A stretch of 11,627 nucleotides of DNA from Phascolarctobacterium succinatutens CAG:287 (GCF_000434895.1 NZ_FR892794.1:1-11627), one strand, 5' to 3'. Numbered from the stretch's first letter, positions 1 to 7,953 are shown. Notes: generated by a model not told the origin, from the sequence alone. A program made the numbers and translations.

Positions 1-3000
1 TTATTAACGGTGAGTGTACTGCCATTCTCGCTGTACAAGCCATAAGCATTGCCATTGTTAGCCTCAGCCTTAACATTAACCTTTGCGTTGATTACAGCAT
101 TCGGTTTTACACTCTTATTATCGGAGTTAATTTCGATAGCGCGTACACCGCCAAATTCTTGATTGTTAACTGCAGTTACGTTCAATTCTCCTGCATTGAT
201 AGTAAGAGCGCCATCAATATTATGCTTAATAGCATTGACTTTGCCTGATACACTGCCTTCAGTAGACAGATTCAGCTTATTGTTTTCGGCATTGATCAGC
301 GTAGCTTTACTCAAGCTGATAGCAATTGCACCTTTAGCCATGGTAATGCTGGCATCCTTAGCGAATTTGTAGCTGCCATCTGTCTGGATAACTCCAGCCT
401 TTACATATTCAGCATCACTGCTAGCACTACCTGTCAAGGTAGTAGTAAATGCCATATCCGCTTCTTCAGGAGTACCGTAAAAGCCTTTGCCTTCTTCATT
501 AAAGGAGATTTTTTCTGTTCTCAGCGCTGTGGAAGAAGCTGTCAGGCCATCGGCAATCTTCACAACGCCAACCAGATTTTTCTCACCAGTTGCAAAGTTA
601 CTGTAGGTCAGCTTACCTGCCAATGCATTTAATACATTAGCAACGCTACCATCATTGCTCATGGTGATACCGACATTATCGGTAATCAGACTAACCTCAG
701 AACCTGCTGCAGCACTCTTGATAATGGTATCTCCAGCCTTATAGTTTTCTGCTGCTTCGCCATTACCTTCATGTGCGTAGTAAATATTGGTATTTCCACT
801 ATAATTTACAATAGTCAGGTTATTGCTATCATTTTGGAAAATATGGCCTGCATTTGCTGCATCCTTGCCACCATGCAGTGTTGCCAGCGTGCTGCCTGCC
901 CATACAGGATTTTTAGCCGCTATGGTCGTAGTTGTTACATGCGATTGCTGCTCATTGGTCCAGGTTGCACCGTTTTGCAGATACAGGTTGAACTGGCCAA
1001 TGTCATGCGCAGTATTACCGCCGCTGCCATAGTCATCATTATACTGGTCATAAGCTGCAACGCCCTTCCAGAAAGAATCCTTATCGGTCAATGCAACGTT
1101 GAGAATGCCTGCGTCCTTCCAATCAATCAGCTCACCGCCGCTGTATTCCACAACCTTCTTGCCATATTGGCCGGTTGCATACATATCACCGGTAATCTTG
1201 GTAGTCGTATTGCCTGCTGCGCCGTCCTTCATGTTGATATCCAGCGTGCCTTTATCTACGCGGACTGCATAGAAATTATGCGATTTATCGCTGTCTTCGG
1301 CTGCAGTAATAGTGCCGCCGCCAACAGATACCTTGGTATTAGCGCCCACCAGCTTGATACCGCTGCCGCGTACACCGGAAATATCTACAGGACCGCTGAC
1401 AGTTACAGTGGAGCTGTCACCGGTTACCAGAATACCGGAAGCACTCATGCCTTTGCCACGTTCTCTAAGACCTTTGACATTGCTGATTGTCAGCGAGCCA
1501 TCAATATTAATCTCGCTCTGCTGGCCCTGGATATTGATGCCGGTTGCAGCATCACCCTTAGTGGTAATATCAGTAATTTCTACCGGGCCGGAAATATTCA
1601 GGTGCGCATTGCCTAGGGCGTAAATGCCATGAGAGCCTTTGGTATCCGTATTGGTTGCTCTAATTGAAAGCTTTTGGTCAGCAGACGGGTTAATAACCTT
1701 GATGTAGGTATTAGCGCCTGCGTAAATAGCCGCTGCCTGTCCGCCAGTTTGTGCAACATTCAAAGCCAGACCTTTACCGGACATATTTATAGTCATCGGT
1801 TTAGACGGAGATGTTTCCTCACCTGCATAAATTGCGCTGGCAAATTTATTATTACCGGCATTCGATTCAGTTACATTAATATGTGCAACACCCTTATCGT
1901 CTACCTCGCGATTCAGGCTGATATTTTCCGATTTAGTGATAGCGCCTGTCTTGTAATCGGGCTTATCTTCTTCCGGAGTATAGTCATAGAAGCCCTGGCC
2001 TGCTTTTTTCGTTCCATTGCTTCCGTCAGAGAAAGTGATATCGCCGGAGGCTTTTACAATAGCACTTACACTAGACGCTGTCAGACCATCGGCAATCTTA
2101 ACTACGCCGGCAAGATTTGCATCCTTGTAACCTGTGTAGAACAGCTTATTGGCCAGCTTATTCAGCACTTCCTTAACATTATTCTTTTCTGTTGCAGTAT
2201 CACTAGCTTCAAAGCCGGCATTAATGCCTTGGCTATCGGTTACCAAAGTAATCTTCGAGCCGTCAGCTGCTGTCTTGACAGTGAAGTCACCCCCGGTGAT
2301 GTTCTGCGGATTATCAGCATCATGGCCGTAAACAACAGTTGTGTCACCGCTATAATCATATACGGTAATACCCTTGTCGGAATTCTGGTAGATTACACCG
2401 GAACCATCCAGCTTAGAAACATTGCTGCCGGCAAAAGTTGTCTTAAGCGTATCTACCGAACGACCGGTTTCATGATTCCATACAGAGCCCTCTGCCATTG
2501 TCAGATTAAACTGTCCGGCCGGGGCATTATATGTACTGCCTGGAATATTGCTTACTGCGCCTGTCCATTGAGAGCTCTTGGTCATGTTGACATTGATAAC
2601 AGAAGCTTTATTGTCAGTTACCTTCATGTCACCGGTAACGTCCAGAATTCCGGCAGTAATGCCTTCACCTGTATTCAGGTTAATGGTACCCTTGTTGGCC
2701 TGCAAAGCATAATATTGGCTATAATCCGTACCGTTAGACATATCCGCAGCTTTAATAGTTGCACCTGCAGTAGATACAGTTGAAGTATTCAATGCACGGA
2801 TTGCACTGCCCAATACGTTTTCAATATTAAGGTTGCCCTTAACAGTTATATTAATAGGCGCATCTGCACTTGAAGAACTGTCTGCATAAATACCGGCAGT
2901 GTTCGGTCCAACCTTGTTGCCGGTCTGAACATTCTTGATGCTCAAGTCTTTTTCGAATACAACATTGCCTTTGGTACTTACATATACACCATAAGCACGC

Positions 3001-5174
3001 TGAGTAGAACCGGATTTTACTCCTTCTATCTCAACATCGGTATTTGCAGTAAGGTTGCCGCCCTCGCCTACGCGAATGCCATAGACATACTTAGCCTTAG
3101 TATCAGCATTGCCATCAGCACCAAGTCCGGCAGAAACCTTCAGCACACCATTGCCCTTGGAATCCTTAATCTCCATGCTCTTGTTTTCATCAACGTAAAC
3201 CGTAGACACATAATTAGCAGTTTGATTGTTGGCATTGAGCTTCAAGGTGTGGCCCTGTAAATCAACAACAAGCGGCCCTTCTGCCTCGCCTGCTGCATAC
3301 ATAGCACTGGGAGCATTACCGGACACCCCATCCTGAGCTTCGGTAACATTAACGGAAACTACTCCGTTGATATCGCTTTCGCGTGTTTCACCGATGTTTT
3401 CGGATTTTACAATCGGTCCGGTTGCATAGGTCTTATCGTCCTTCTCAGGAGTATAGTCATAGAATCCCTGGCCACCCTCGGCAAAGGTAATGTTGCCGGT
3501 CTTCATAGTTACAGAGGAAGCTGTCAGGCCTTCGGCAATGGATACGCTGCCTGTAAGGTTGCTGTCGCCTGCCATATACCACAGCTTGTGTGCCAGGGAG
3601 TTCAATACTTCACTGACATGATTTTTCTCTGCAGCGGTATCACCTTCTGCAAAGCCCTTGGTAATACCGTTGTTGCCGGTATAAAGCATCATCTCGGTGC
3701 CGGTCTTAGCATTAAGAACCTTAACATCACCGCCGATAATAGTACCCGGTGCAGCATCATCATGCTCATACCATACCTTGGTGACGCCTTCGGCATTGGC
3801 AATATGAATAGGATCATTATCGTTTACTCTGATGATGCCGGCAGATGCGCTGTCTTTACCGCCAACAAGGCGGCTCAGATGAGACATACCATCATAGTTG
3901 CCGTAGCTCGGCTGGCTGTATTGCGGCATATGGCTGTAATCCAGACCATCCTTACGGGAAGCATTTTCATAAATCCATTGTGCACCATTCTGCAGCCACA
4001 GATTTACTTCACCGGAGTGGTCAGCATAAACTGGAGTAGCATCCGGATCATACTTATAGCTGTTTTTATCATTAGGATTTGTCTGTACCAGGCTCTTGGT
4101 CATATTGGCATTGTCAATAATGCCCTTCCAGGAGGAATCCGCTGTAGTCAAAGCAAGATTAATACGGCTGTCCTGATAAACATCAGAGGTATGTGTATAT
4201 TCAGAGCGCTTCATGGCCATAATGTTGCCGACAATTTCAACCTTGCCCTTTTGCGCTTCCATATTCTTTACATTAACATTAATTGTGCCGCCGTAGCATG
4301 CCAGAGAATAGTAAGGCTCGATGAATTCACCAAAGCCTTCGACAGAATTTTTTTCTCTGTACGGAGTAATGATACGGGTAGAATCGCCTACCAGAGAAAC
4401 GGTAGCCAGGTCATACTGATGTACACCTTCGGCGGCATTATATGCACCTACATTGACAGCAGTACCGCGTACAGCAACGTCTACGTCACCATTAACAGTA
4501 ATATTGCCACGTGTATAGCCAACGCTGAAAGCACTGGGCTGCCAGCGTGCGCCGGTATAATTGGCGTCATAGCCATTATCCATGGTAACTGCACCGCCAG
4601 GACCTACATTACCATGCACATTTTTGGTAATAATGCCCCAGGGATTGGAAGGATCATCCTTGCGCATTTTAACGTTACCGTTAATAACCAGATCAGCACC
4701 GTTAGCAACGGCAACACCCACAGAGGCATAGTCAGAGGTGGCAGTAATATCCAGATTACTGTTGACAGTAATCTTACCTCCGCTAGCTATAAAACCATTC
4801 ACACCAGCATAGGGATTCCACTGGTTGTTGGATTGATAAATGTGAAGCGTACCTTTGCTACCATCTGCGCCTACGTTATTAAAGATGTAGCTGTATTTGT
4901 CACCCTGAGAGGCTGTAATACCATCATCATTCTCTACCGTAAACGTGTGGTCCTGACCTTGGAAATCATAGGTAATAGTGTTAGTAGCTTTGTCGAGCTT
5001 TACCGTATTGCCATCGTCTCCGAAGATATCAAGATCATCATCGACAACACCAGTAAGCGGATCAGTATATTCTGCAGCAAAAACCGGCGCTATGAGAAAG
5101 CTCGATGCACTGGCCGCCAGAAGAATACCTGAAACAAGCGACTTCCATTTTTTACTTTTGAGTTTCGTTTTCAT
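1..5174 (-). CDS. Large autotransporter-like surface adhesin, C-terminus cut by window edge
   Basis: One uninterrupted frame of 1,724 complete codons starts at ATG 5174-5172 and is still open at base 1. An AAAGGAG site (5183-5189) lies 8 nt upstream. Residues 1-33 form a signal peptide: a basic start (MKTKLKSKKWK), a hydrophobic core, and a likely cut near VFA/AEY. The rest is rich in Gly, Asn, Asp, Thr and Ser with many short 'ITVNG', 'LNIS' and 'INVN' strands, as in right-handed beta-solenoid passengers; I saw one Cys (residue 293). Three long repeats occur: SxWKG at W349, W870 and W1369; FNLxLQNGAxW; LxGGKDxAxAGxI; an EVLNxLAxKLxY segment near 522, 1000 and 1512; NLxGxVxIAxGLTASS; and GFYDYTPE near 571, 1061 and 1564. 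The third copy is degenerate (GFYGTPEE) and then diverges. Adhesion or cell-surface display is inferred from architecture; the beta-barrel that would prove type V secretion is not in view. A monoderm-type or S-layer-anchored protein is a less likely alternative. Confidence 0.85.
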   Translation of the reverse strand, partial: MKTKLKSKKWKSLVSGILLAASASSFLIAPVFAAEYTDPLTGVVDDDLDIFGDDGNTVKLDKATNTITYDFQGQDHTFTVENDDGITASQGDKYSYIFNNVGADGSKGTLHIYQSNNQWNPYAGVNGFIASGGKITVNSNLDITATSDYASVGVAVANGADLVINGNVKMRKDDPSNPWGIITKNVHGNVGPGGAVTMDNGYDANYTGARWQPSAFSVGYTRGNITVNGDVDVAVRGTAVNVGAYNAAEGVHQYDLATVSLVGDSTRIITPYREKNSVEGFGEFIEPYYSLACYGGTINVNVKNMEAQKGKVEIVGNIMAMKRSEYTHTSDVYQDSRINLALTTADSSWKGIIDNANMTKSLVQTNPNDKNSYKYDPDATPVYADHSGEVNLWLQNGAQWIYENASRKDGLDYSHMPQYSQPSYGNYDGMSHLSRLVGGKDSASAGIIRVNDNDPIHIANAEGVTKVWYEHDDAAPGTIIGGDVKVLNAKTGTEMMLYTGNNGITKGFAEGDTAAEKNHVSEVLNSLAHKLWYMAGDSNLTGSVSIAEGLTASSVTMKTGNITFAEGGQGFYDYTPEKDDKTYATGPIVKSENIGETRESDINGVVSVNVTEAQDGVSGNAPSAMYAAGEAEGPLVVDLQGHTLKLNANNQTANYVSTVYVDENKSMEIKDSKGNGVLKVSAGLGADGNADTKAKYVYGIRVGEGGNLTANTDVEIEGVKSGSTQRAYGVYVSTKGNVVFEKDLSIKNVQTGNKVGPNTAGIYADSSSSADAPINITVKGNLNIENVLGSAIRALNTSTVSTAGATIKAADMSNGTDYSQYYALQANKGTINLNTGEGITAGILDVTGDMKVTDNKASVINVNMTKSSQWTGAVSNIPGSTYNAPAGQFNLTMAEGSVWNHETGRSVDTLKTTFAGSNVSKLDGSGVIYQNSDKGITVYDYSGDTTVVYGHDADNPQNITGGDFTVKTAADGSKITLVTDSQGINAGFEASDTATEKNNVKEVLNKLANKLFYTGYKDANLAGVVKIADGLTASSVSAIVKASGDITFSDGSNGTKKAGQGFYDYTPEEDKPDYKTGAITKSENISLNREVDDKGVAHINVTESNAGNNKFASAIYAGEETSPSKPMTINMSGKGLALNVAQTGGQAAAIYAGANTYIKVINPSADQKLSIRATNTDTKGSHGIYALGNAHLNISGPVEITDITTKGDAATGINIQGQQSEINIDGSLTISNVKGLRERGKGMSASGILVTGDSSTVTVSGPVDISGVRGSGIKLVGANTKVSVGGGTITAAEDSDKSHNFYAVRVDKGTLDINMKDGAAGNTTTKITGDMYATGQYGKKVVEYSGGELIDWKDAGILNVALTDKDSFWKGVAAYDQYNDDYGSGGNTAHDIGQFNLYLQNGATWTNEQQSHVTTTTIAAKNPVWAGSTLATLHGGKDAANAGHIFQNDSNNLTIVNYSGNTNIYYAHEGNGEAAENYKAGDTIIKSAAAGSEVSLITDNVGITMSNDGSVANVLNALAGKLTYSNFATGEKNLVGVVKIADGLTASSTALRTEKISFNEEGKGFYGTPEEADMAFTTTLTGSASSDAEYVKAGVIQTDGSYKFAKDASITMAKGAIAISLSKATLINAENNKLNLSTEGSVSGKVNAIKHNIDGALTINAGELNVTAVNNQEFGGVRAIEINSDNKSVKPNAVINAKVNVKAEANNGNAYGLYSENGSTLTVN

Positions 5175-5470
5175 AACTTCAACTCCTTTGTGTATAAAAC
5201 ACTCATCAAAATAAATATAAAAACAAAAAAACTGCGCAAAAAGACAATTTATACAGCAAATGCCTCACAGAACATCGCTATACAAATCCATCTCTTCTCG
5301 CAGAATTTTTCTAATTGAAAATAATCAGTCTATTGCATTGCTATTTTGCAATTCGGTCGTAACTGATTATTGCTAGCACATATCTATATATTAGGTAAAG
5401 GCAACTTATAAACAAGCAGTTGCTGACCTAGGGGGTGTTATACAAATATCGCTAATTAGTATTTCTTTCC
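5175..5470 (-). other. Long 5' leader of the adhesin gene
   Basis: From the predicted transcription start (near 5470) to the adhesin ATG there are about 295 nt with no credible open frame. The stretch holds a 10-bp inverted repeat (5320-5329 with 5362-5371), a small hairpin AGTTGC/GCAACT (5418-5423 with 5401-5406), and a T-rich run on the transcribed strand just before the ribosome binding site (5221-5250). I do not recognise a known riboswitch. Such a leader could act in mRNA stability, post-transcriptional control or export-coupled expression. Its extent depends on the promoter call. Confidence 0.4.
5320..5371. repeat. Nested inverted repeat in adhesin leader
   Basis: AATAATCAGT (5320-5329) is perfectly complementary to ACTGATTATT (5362-5371), with 32 nt between them. 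Inside lies a second inverted repeat, ATTGCA (5332-5337) with TGCAAT (5347-5352). As RNA this can form a two-tier stem-loop in the leader; as DNA it could be a dyad for a regulator. The enclosed 32 bp seem too short to be a switchable promoter segment. Confidence 0.6.
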
Positions 5471-5476
5471 TATTTA

Positions 5477-5505
5477 ATTCTAGCATATCGAAAATTTAAT
5501 TGCAA
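5477..5505 (-). promoter_or_regulatory. Predicted sigma-70 promoter of the adhesin gene
   Basis: Reading the minus strand, -35 TTGCAA (5500-5505) and -10 TAGAAT (5477-5482) are 17 bp apart. The -10 is preceded by TGC, giving an extended -10. Upstream, 5506-5575 is very AT-rich with runs of A on the minus strand (T7-A-T6 on the plus strand near 5529-5542), suitable as an UP element or bent DNA. It is the best promoter match between the upstream terminator and the adhesin start. No operator is obvious beside it. Confidence 0.6.
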
Positions 5506-5592
5506 GTAAACCGATATATTATTCCTTGTTTTTTTATTTTTTATATTATTATCACTTTTAGCAGAAGAAATTATTTGCGGTCATATGTAAAC

Positions 5593-5638
5593 AAAAAAAA
5601 ACACCGACGTCCGCAACCTTCCGGGTTACAGCGTCGGC
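5593..5638 (-). terminator. Rho-independent terminator after the substrate-binding protein gene
   Basis: On the minus strand GCCGACG (5632-5638) pairs with CGTCGGT (5603-5609). The stem continues through TGTAACC with GGTTGCG (G-U pairs included) and closes on a small GGAA-type loop. A run of nine T follows directly (5593-5601). It lies 27 nt past the stop codon at 5665 and insulates the adhesin promoter from upstream transcription. Confidence 0.92.
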
Positions 5639-5664
5639 ATTTTCATTTACGCCTTACAACGATT

Positions 5665-6633
5665 TTATTTTGCTTTCTTCAGGAATTTTTCATACATTGC
5701 ATGGTCTTCAGCCATCATCTTATCAGCATCGGCACCGATAATGCAGGTCGGGTCGATACCCTGTTTCATGAAATAATCCTTGAATTCCTTGGATTCGCAA
5801 ACCTTTTTAGCAGCAGCGCGCAGAGCTTCCAGCTTTTCTTTCGGAGTATCCTTAGGAGCAACCAGTGCTGCCCAAGCGCGAACGGTCATATTGTGGCCCA
5901 GCTCTTTGAAGGTCGGAACATCAGGATAGATTACGCTGCGGGTGTCAGCCATAACAGCAAGAATCTTCAGGTTGCCTGCATCTACCTGGCTCTTGAATAC
6001 AGACGGGTCAGCCAGAGTTGCATCGATGTGCTTGCCTGCCAGAGCTGCAGCAATATCAGCGGATCCTTTCGGATACGGTACGTGCTTGAACTGTACGCCG
6101 AATTCTTCTTCAAAGGAAAGTGCGGCAATATGCCAGATAGCGCCGATACCGGAGTTACCCATCTTCACCTTGCCGGGGTTTGCCTTAGCGAAGGCTACGA
6201 ATTCGTCTACACTGTTATAAGGAGCATCCTTCGGCACAATCAAAGCTGCCGGAGCTGCAATCGGAGCGCAGATAGCTGCGTAATCCTTATAGGTGTTTTT
6301 GCATTTGCCCTGATGCGGGAACATAGCCAGCTCAACAGTAACCATGCCCAGAGTATGGCCGTCGGGTTTAGCGTTAGCCAGCTCTACCATGCCGGTTACA
6401 CCGCCGCCATCGGGTTTGTTTACGGGGACAAATTTGCTGCCCTTCAGCTCTTTTTCCATGAACTGAATCAGGCCTCTGGCAGAGATATCGGTACCGCCGC
6501 CCGGAGCCTTAGGAATAATTACGGAAATATCTCCGTCTGCAGGATAAGCTGCTTTTTTGCTGTCGCCGCCGCAGCCGGTAAGCATAACAGCCATGGTCAG
6601 CATAGCCATCAGCACAACTAAAATTTTCTTCAT
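5665..6633 (-). CDS. Bug/TctC-family tripartite tricarboxylate transporter substrate-binding lipoprotein
   Basis: This 322-residue protein is of normal family length. Residues 1-20 are a lipoprotein signal ending in the lipobox LTGC, so Cys21 should be lipidated and the mature protein anchored on the outer face of the inner membrane. The fold signature is clear: ISVIIPKAPGGGTD (about 36-49) for ligand binding, then GGGVTGMVELANAKPDGHTLG, and later YPDVPTFKELG before a helical C-terminus. Family members capture carboxylates or related small acids (citrate, glutamate, succinate, aromatic acids) for TctA/TctB membrane partners; the ligand here cannot be read from sequence. No tctA or tctB is nearby, so it is an orphan receptor in this window. 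It follows the sialidase-like gene by 27 nt with its own AAGGAG site (6644-6649), and a strong terminator ends the unit. tctC is the family name; I do not assign a specific symbol. Confidence 0.93.
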   Translation of the reverse strand: MKKILVVLMAMLTMAVMLTGCGGDSKKAAYPADGDISVIIPKAPGGGTDISARGLIQFMEKELKGSKFVPVNKPDGGGVTGMVELANAKPDGHTLGMVTVELAMFPHQGKCKNTYKDYAAICAPIAAPAALIVPKDAPYNSVDEFVAFAKANPGKVKMGNSGIGAIWHIAALSFEEEFGVQFKHVPYPKGSADIAAALAGKHIDATLADPSVFKSQVDAGNLKILAVMADTRSVIYPDVPTFKELGHNMTVRAWAALVAPKDTPKEKLEALRAAAKKVCESKEFKDYFMKQGIDPTCIIGADADKMMAEDHAMYEKFLKKAK

Positions 6634-6660
6634 TGTCTTACATCTCCTTATATTTTAAAT

Positions 6661-7659
6661 TTAAAGGGTAACAAGTTCATCCGCGCTCAATTTTACACAA
6701 GCAATGTTGCAACGTTTATAGGTGTAAGTGATAATAATATTTTCCCCTTCAGCAAGAATCGCCGGATAGGAAAATTCCGCAGGCTCTGTTTCCAGGTCAA
6801 ACAGCTTTTGCCAGCTCGCACCATCATTTGTAGATTGGAACAGACTTAAGGGAGAACGTTGACCCCAGTTGGCAGCCACAGGATTGCACACCAAATAGAG
6901 CACGCCAGCGGCAGTACGCACCAAGTCAAGACCGCTGTTATTGTTCGGCAGGCTCAGAGCGTAGGCACTGCACCAGGTTTCGCCGTCATCCGCAGAATCG
7001 CTGCGATAAACAAAGCCCTCGCTGCTACGCAGCAGCATATGCACACTGCCGTCCGCACTCTGCCACAGGCTAGGCTGAATCACGCCGCGTCCGTAAAAGG
7101 ACTGCTGGCTGACGGCAATATTACTGTCGGCAGTCTTTTCGCCTGCCTGATACTGCAATCCCTCAATCTGCACTACAGCGGATTTATGCCAGCTTGTGCC
7201 GTCATCGTCACTGATATCTGCAAAGGCCTTCCAGATACCGTGTTCGGTAGAAGCACCGGCAAGAATACGTCCGCTCGCCAAGCGCAACGGCTTGTTACGC
7301 ACCGGTCCGCGTCCGCCGCTCACATCGCCGGTCACCAGCTCCTGCGGTCCGCTCCAGGTTTCGCCGTTATCCTCAGACTGCAGCAGCCACGTCTGCCAAT
7401 CGGCAATCTGCTGGCCCTGCTTGTAAAACAGCAGGATTCTGCCGTCCGCGCCCGCAAAAAGCACCGGATTCCAGTTCGCCGCCGCCCCGTTCACCAGCAG
7501 CTTTGGCTCACTCCAGCCTGCTTCCGTGCGCCTGCTGGAGTAGATACCCACGTCGCTTTCGCCCTCATGCGTACCGCCGAACCAGCAGCACAGCAGGCTG
7601 CCGTCAGGAAGCGCCAATACTGTTGAAGCATGACAGAAGGCCGTCGGCAAACAGCGCAT
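6661..7659 (-). CDS. Cytoplasmic sialidase-like (BNR/Asp-box) beta-propeller protein
   Basis: The start MRCLP at 7657-7659 gives 332 residues. It is favoured over two in-frame ATGs farther upstream because AAAAGGA (7667-7673) sits 7 nt before it and the predicted promoter overlaps the longer form. Four Asp boxes mark a six-bladed propeller: SEDNGETW (95-102), SDDDGTSW (150-157), SADDGETW (222-229) and STNDGASW (276-283). The N-terminal CHASTVLALPDG...WFGGTHEG block and the C-terminal FSYPAIL...TYTYKR block match the BNR_2 sialidase-like family. Canonical sialidases cleave terminal sialic acids, but many BNR_2 proteins have no proven activity. I cannot place the full Arg triad and Tyr/Glu pair from sequence alone. 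There is no signal peptide, so it should act in the cytosol, perhaps on an imported glycoconjugate or carbohydrate acid. It is the first gene of a two-gene unit with the orphan binding protein, which suggests a shared uptake-and-breakdown route. Confidence 0.85.
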   Translation of the reverse strand: MRCLPTAFCHASTVLALPDGSLLCCWFGGTHEGESDVGIYSSRRTEAGWSEPKLLVNGAAANWNPVLFAGADGRILLFYKQGQQIADWQTWLLQSEDNGETWSGPQELVTGDVSGGRGPVRNKPLRLASGRILAGASTEHGIWKAFADISDDDGTSWHKSAVVQIEGLQYQAGEKTADSNIAVSQQSFYGRGVIQPSLWQSADGSVHMLLRSSEGFVYRSDSADDGETWCSAYALSLPNNNSGLDLVRTAAGVLYLVCNPVAANWGQRSPLSLFQSTNDGASWQKLFDLETEPAEFSYPAILAEGENIIITYTYKRCNIACVKLSADELVTL

Positions 7660-7722
7660 AATCAATTCCTTTTGCATTATATCAATCACATCCAAAAAGT
7701 CGCATAATTCTATAACATAAGT

Positions 7723-7751
7723 ATTGTAACACATATGCTAAAGAGCGTAAA
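7723..7751 (-). promoter_or_regulatory. Predicted promoter of the sialidase-like/binding-protein unit
   Basis: On the minus strand -35 TTTACG (7746-7751) and -10 TACAAT (7723-7728) are 17 bp apart. The start of transcription would fall near 7716, leaving a leader of about 57 nt before ATG 7659. A second -10-like TATAAT lies closer to the gene (about 7677-7682) but lacks a good -35. The three-dyad array starts 54 bp upstream of the -35. Confidence 0.5.
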
Positions 7752-7781
7752 CTATTTTCTTCACATTTCTGACAAAATTTG

Positions 7782-7799
7782 CTGTTGCGCGGGCAACTG
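7782..7799. repeat. Small GC-rich inverted repeat beside the dyad array
   Basis: GTTGC (7784-7788) and GCAAC (7793-7797) form a hairpin with a 4-nt loop; CTGTTGC/GCAACTG extends it with one mismatch. The same GCAAC/GTTGC words form the outer arms of the first dyad at 7806-7837, so CTGTTGC 7782-7788 could instead pair with GCAACAG 7806-7812. No U-run follows, so it is not a terminator. Confidence 0.5.
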
Positions 7800-7805
7800 C
7801 CCTCC

Positions 7806-7912
7806 GCAACAGTGTTAATTATTTTTAACACTGTTGCAAATTTCATCAATAGTATTAATTTGTTTTAACACTATAAGCGATTTTCTTGTTAGTGTTAATT
7901 ATTTTTAATACT
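7806..7912. repeat. Array of three 22-bp dyads at exact 40-bp spacing, putative operators
   Basis: Three palindromic units lie at 7811-7832, 7851-7872 and 7891-7912. Left arms are AGTGTTAA, AGTATTAA and AGTGTTAA; the 6-nt centres are TTATTT, TTTGTT and TTATTT; right arms are TTAACACT, TTAACACT and TTAATACT. The first is perfect and extends to 13-bp arms, GCAACAGTGTTAA/TTAACACTGTTGC (7806-7818, 7825-7837). The second and third carry one mismatch each. Centres are exactly 40 bp apart, close to four helical turns. The array sits between the rpsO terminator and the promoter of the sialidase-like gene, with no other gene in the gap. The layout suggests cooperative binding by a dimeric regulator of that unit. 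I do not recognise the motif as a known operator. Confidence 0.75.
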
Positions 7913-7953
7913 ATTGCACGAGGTATTCCTCTTTAAAACCAAAACGCAGGCAC

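Noticed and set aside
3588..5132. 514-codon open frame on the plus strand opposite the adhesin, with similar long frames at 771-1616 and 1674-2783
   Set aside because: The minus frame has a ribosome binding site, signal peptide and repeated motifs. The plus frames are Cys/Ile-rich with no recognisable domain or start signal; they mirror the adhesin's codon bias.
5221..5545. A/T homopolymer runs (7-mers) as slipped-strand phase-variation switches for the adhesin
   Set aside because: The runs are short and common in such AT-rich DNA, and none lies between the -35 and -10 or inside the coding frame.
5500..6621. 373-codon plus-strand frame opposite the substrate-binding protein
   Set aside because: It begins in AT-rich non-coding DNA, crosses the terminator hairpin and shows no family features; the opposite strand holds a clear lipoprotein gene.
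6859..7626. 255-codon plus-strand frame opposite the sialidase-like gene, and similar ones opposite ribF, truB and nrnA
   Set aside because: All are antisense to genes with unmistakable motifs and lack convincing starts or domains.
7660..7734. Longer N-terminus for the sialidase-like protein from ATG 7734
   Set aside because: The predicted -10 box overlaps it and no ribosome binding site precedes it. ATG 7659 has AAAAGGA at good spacing and starts at the conserved region.
7811..7912. Possible three-repeat CRISPR-like array (22-bp repeat, 18-bp spacer)
   Set aside because: Spacers are too short, repeats vary and are full palindromes, and no cas gene or leader is present. An operator array fits better.
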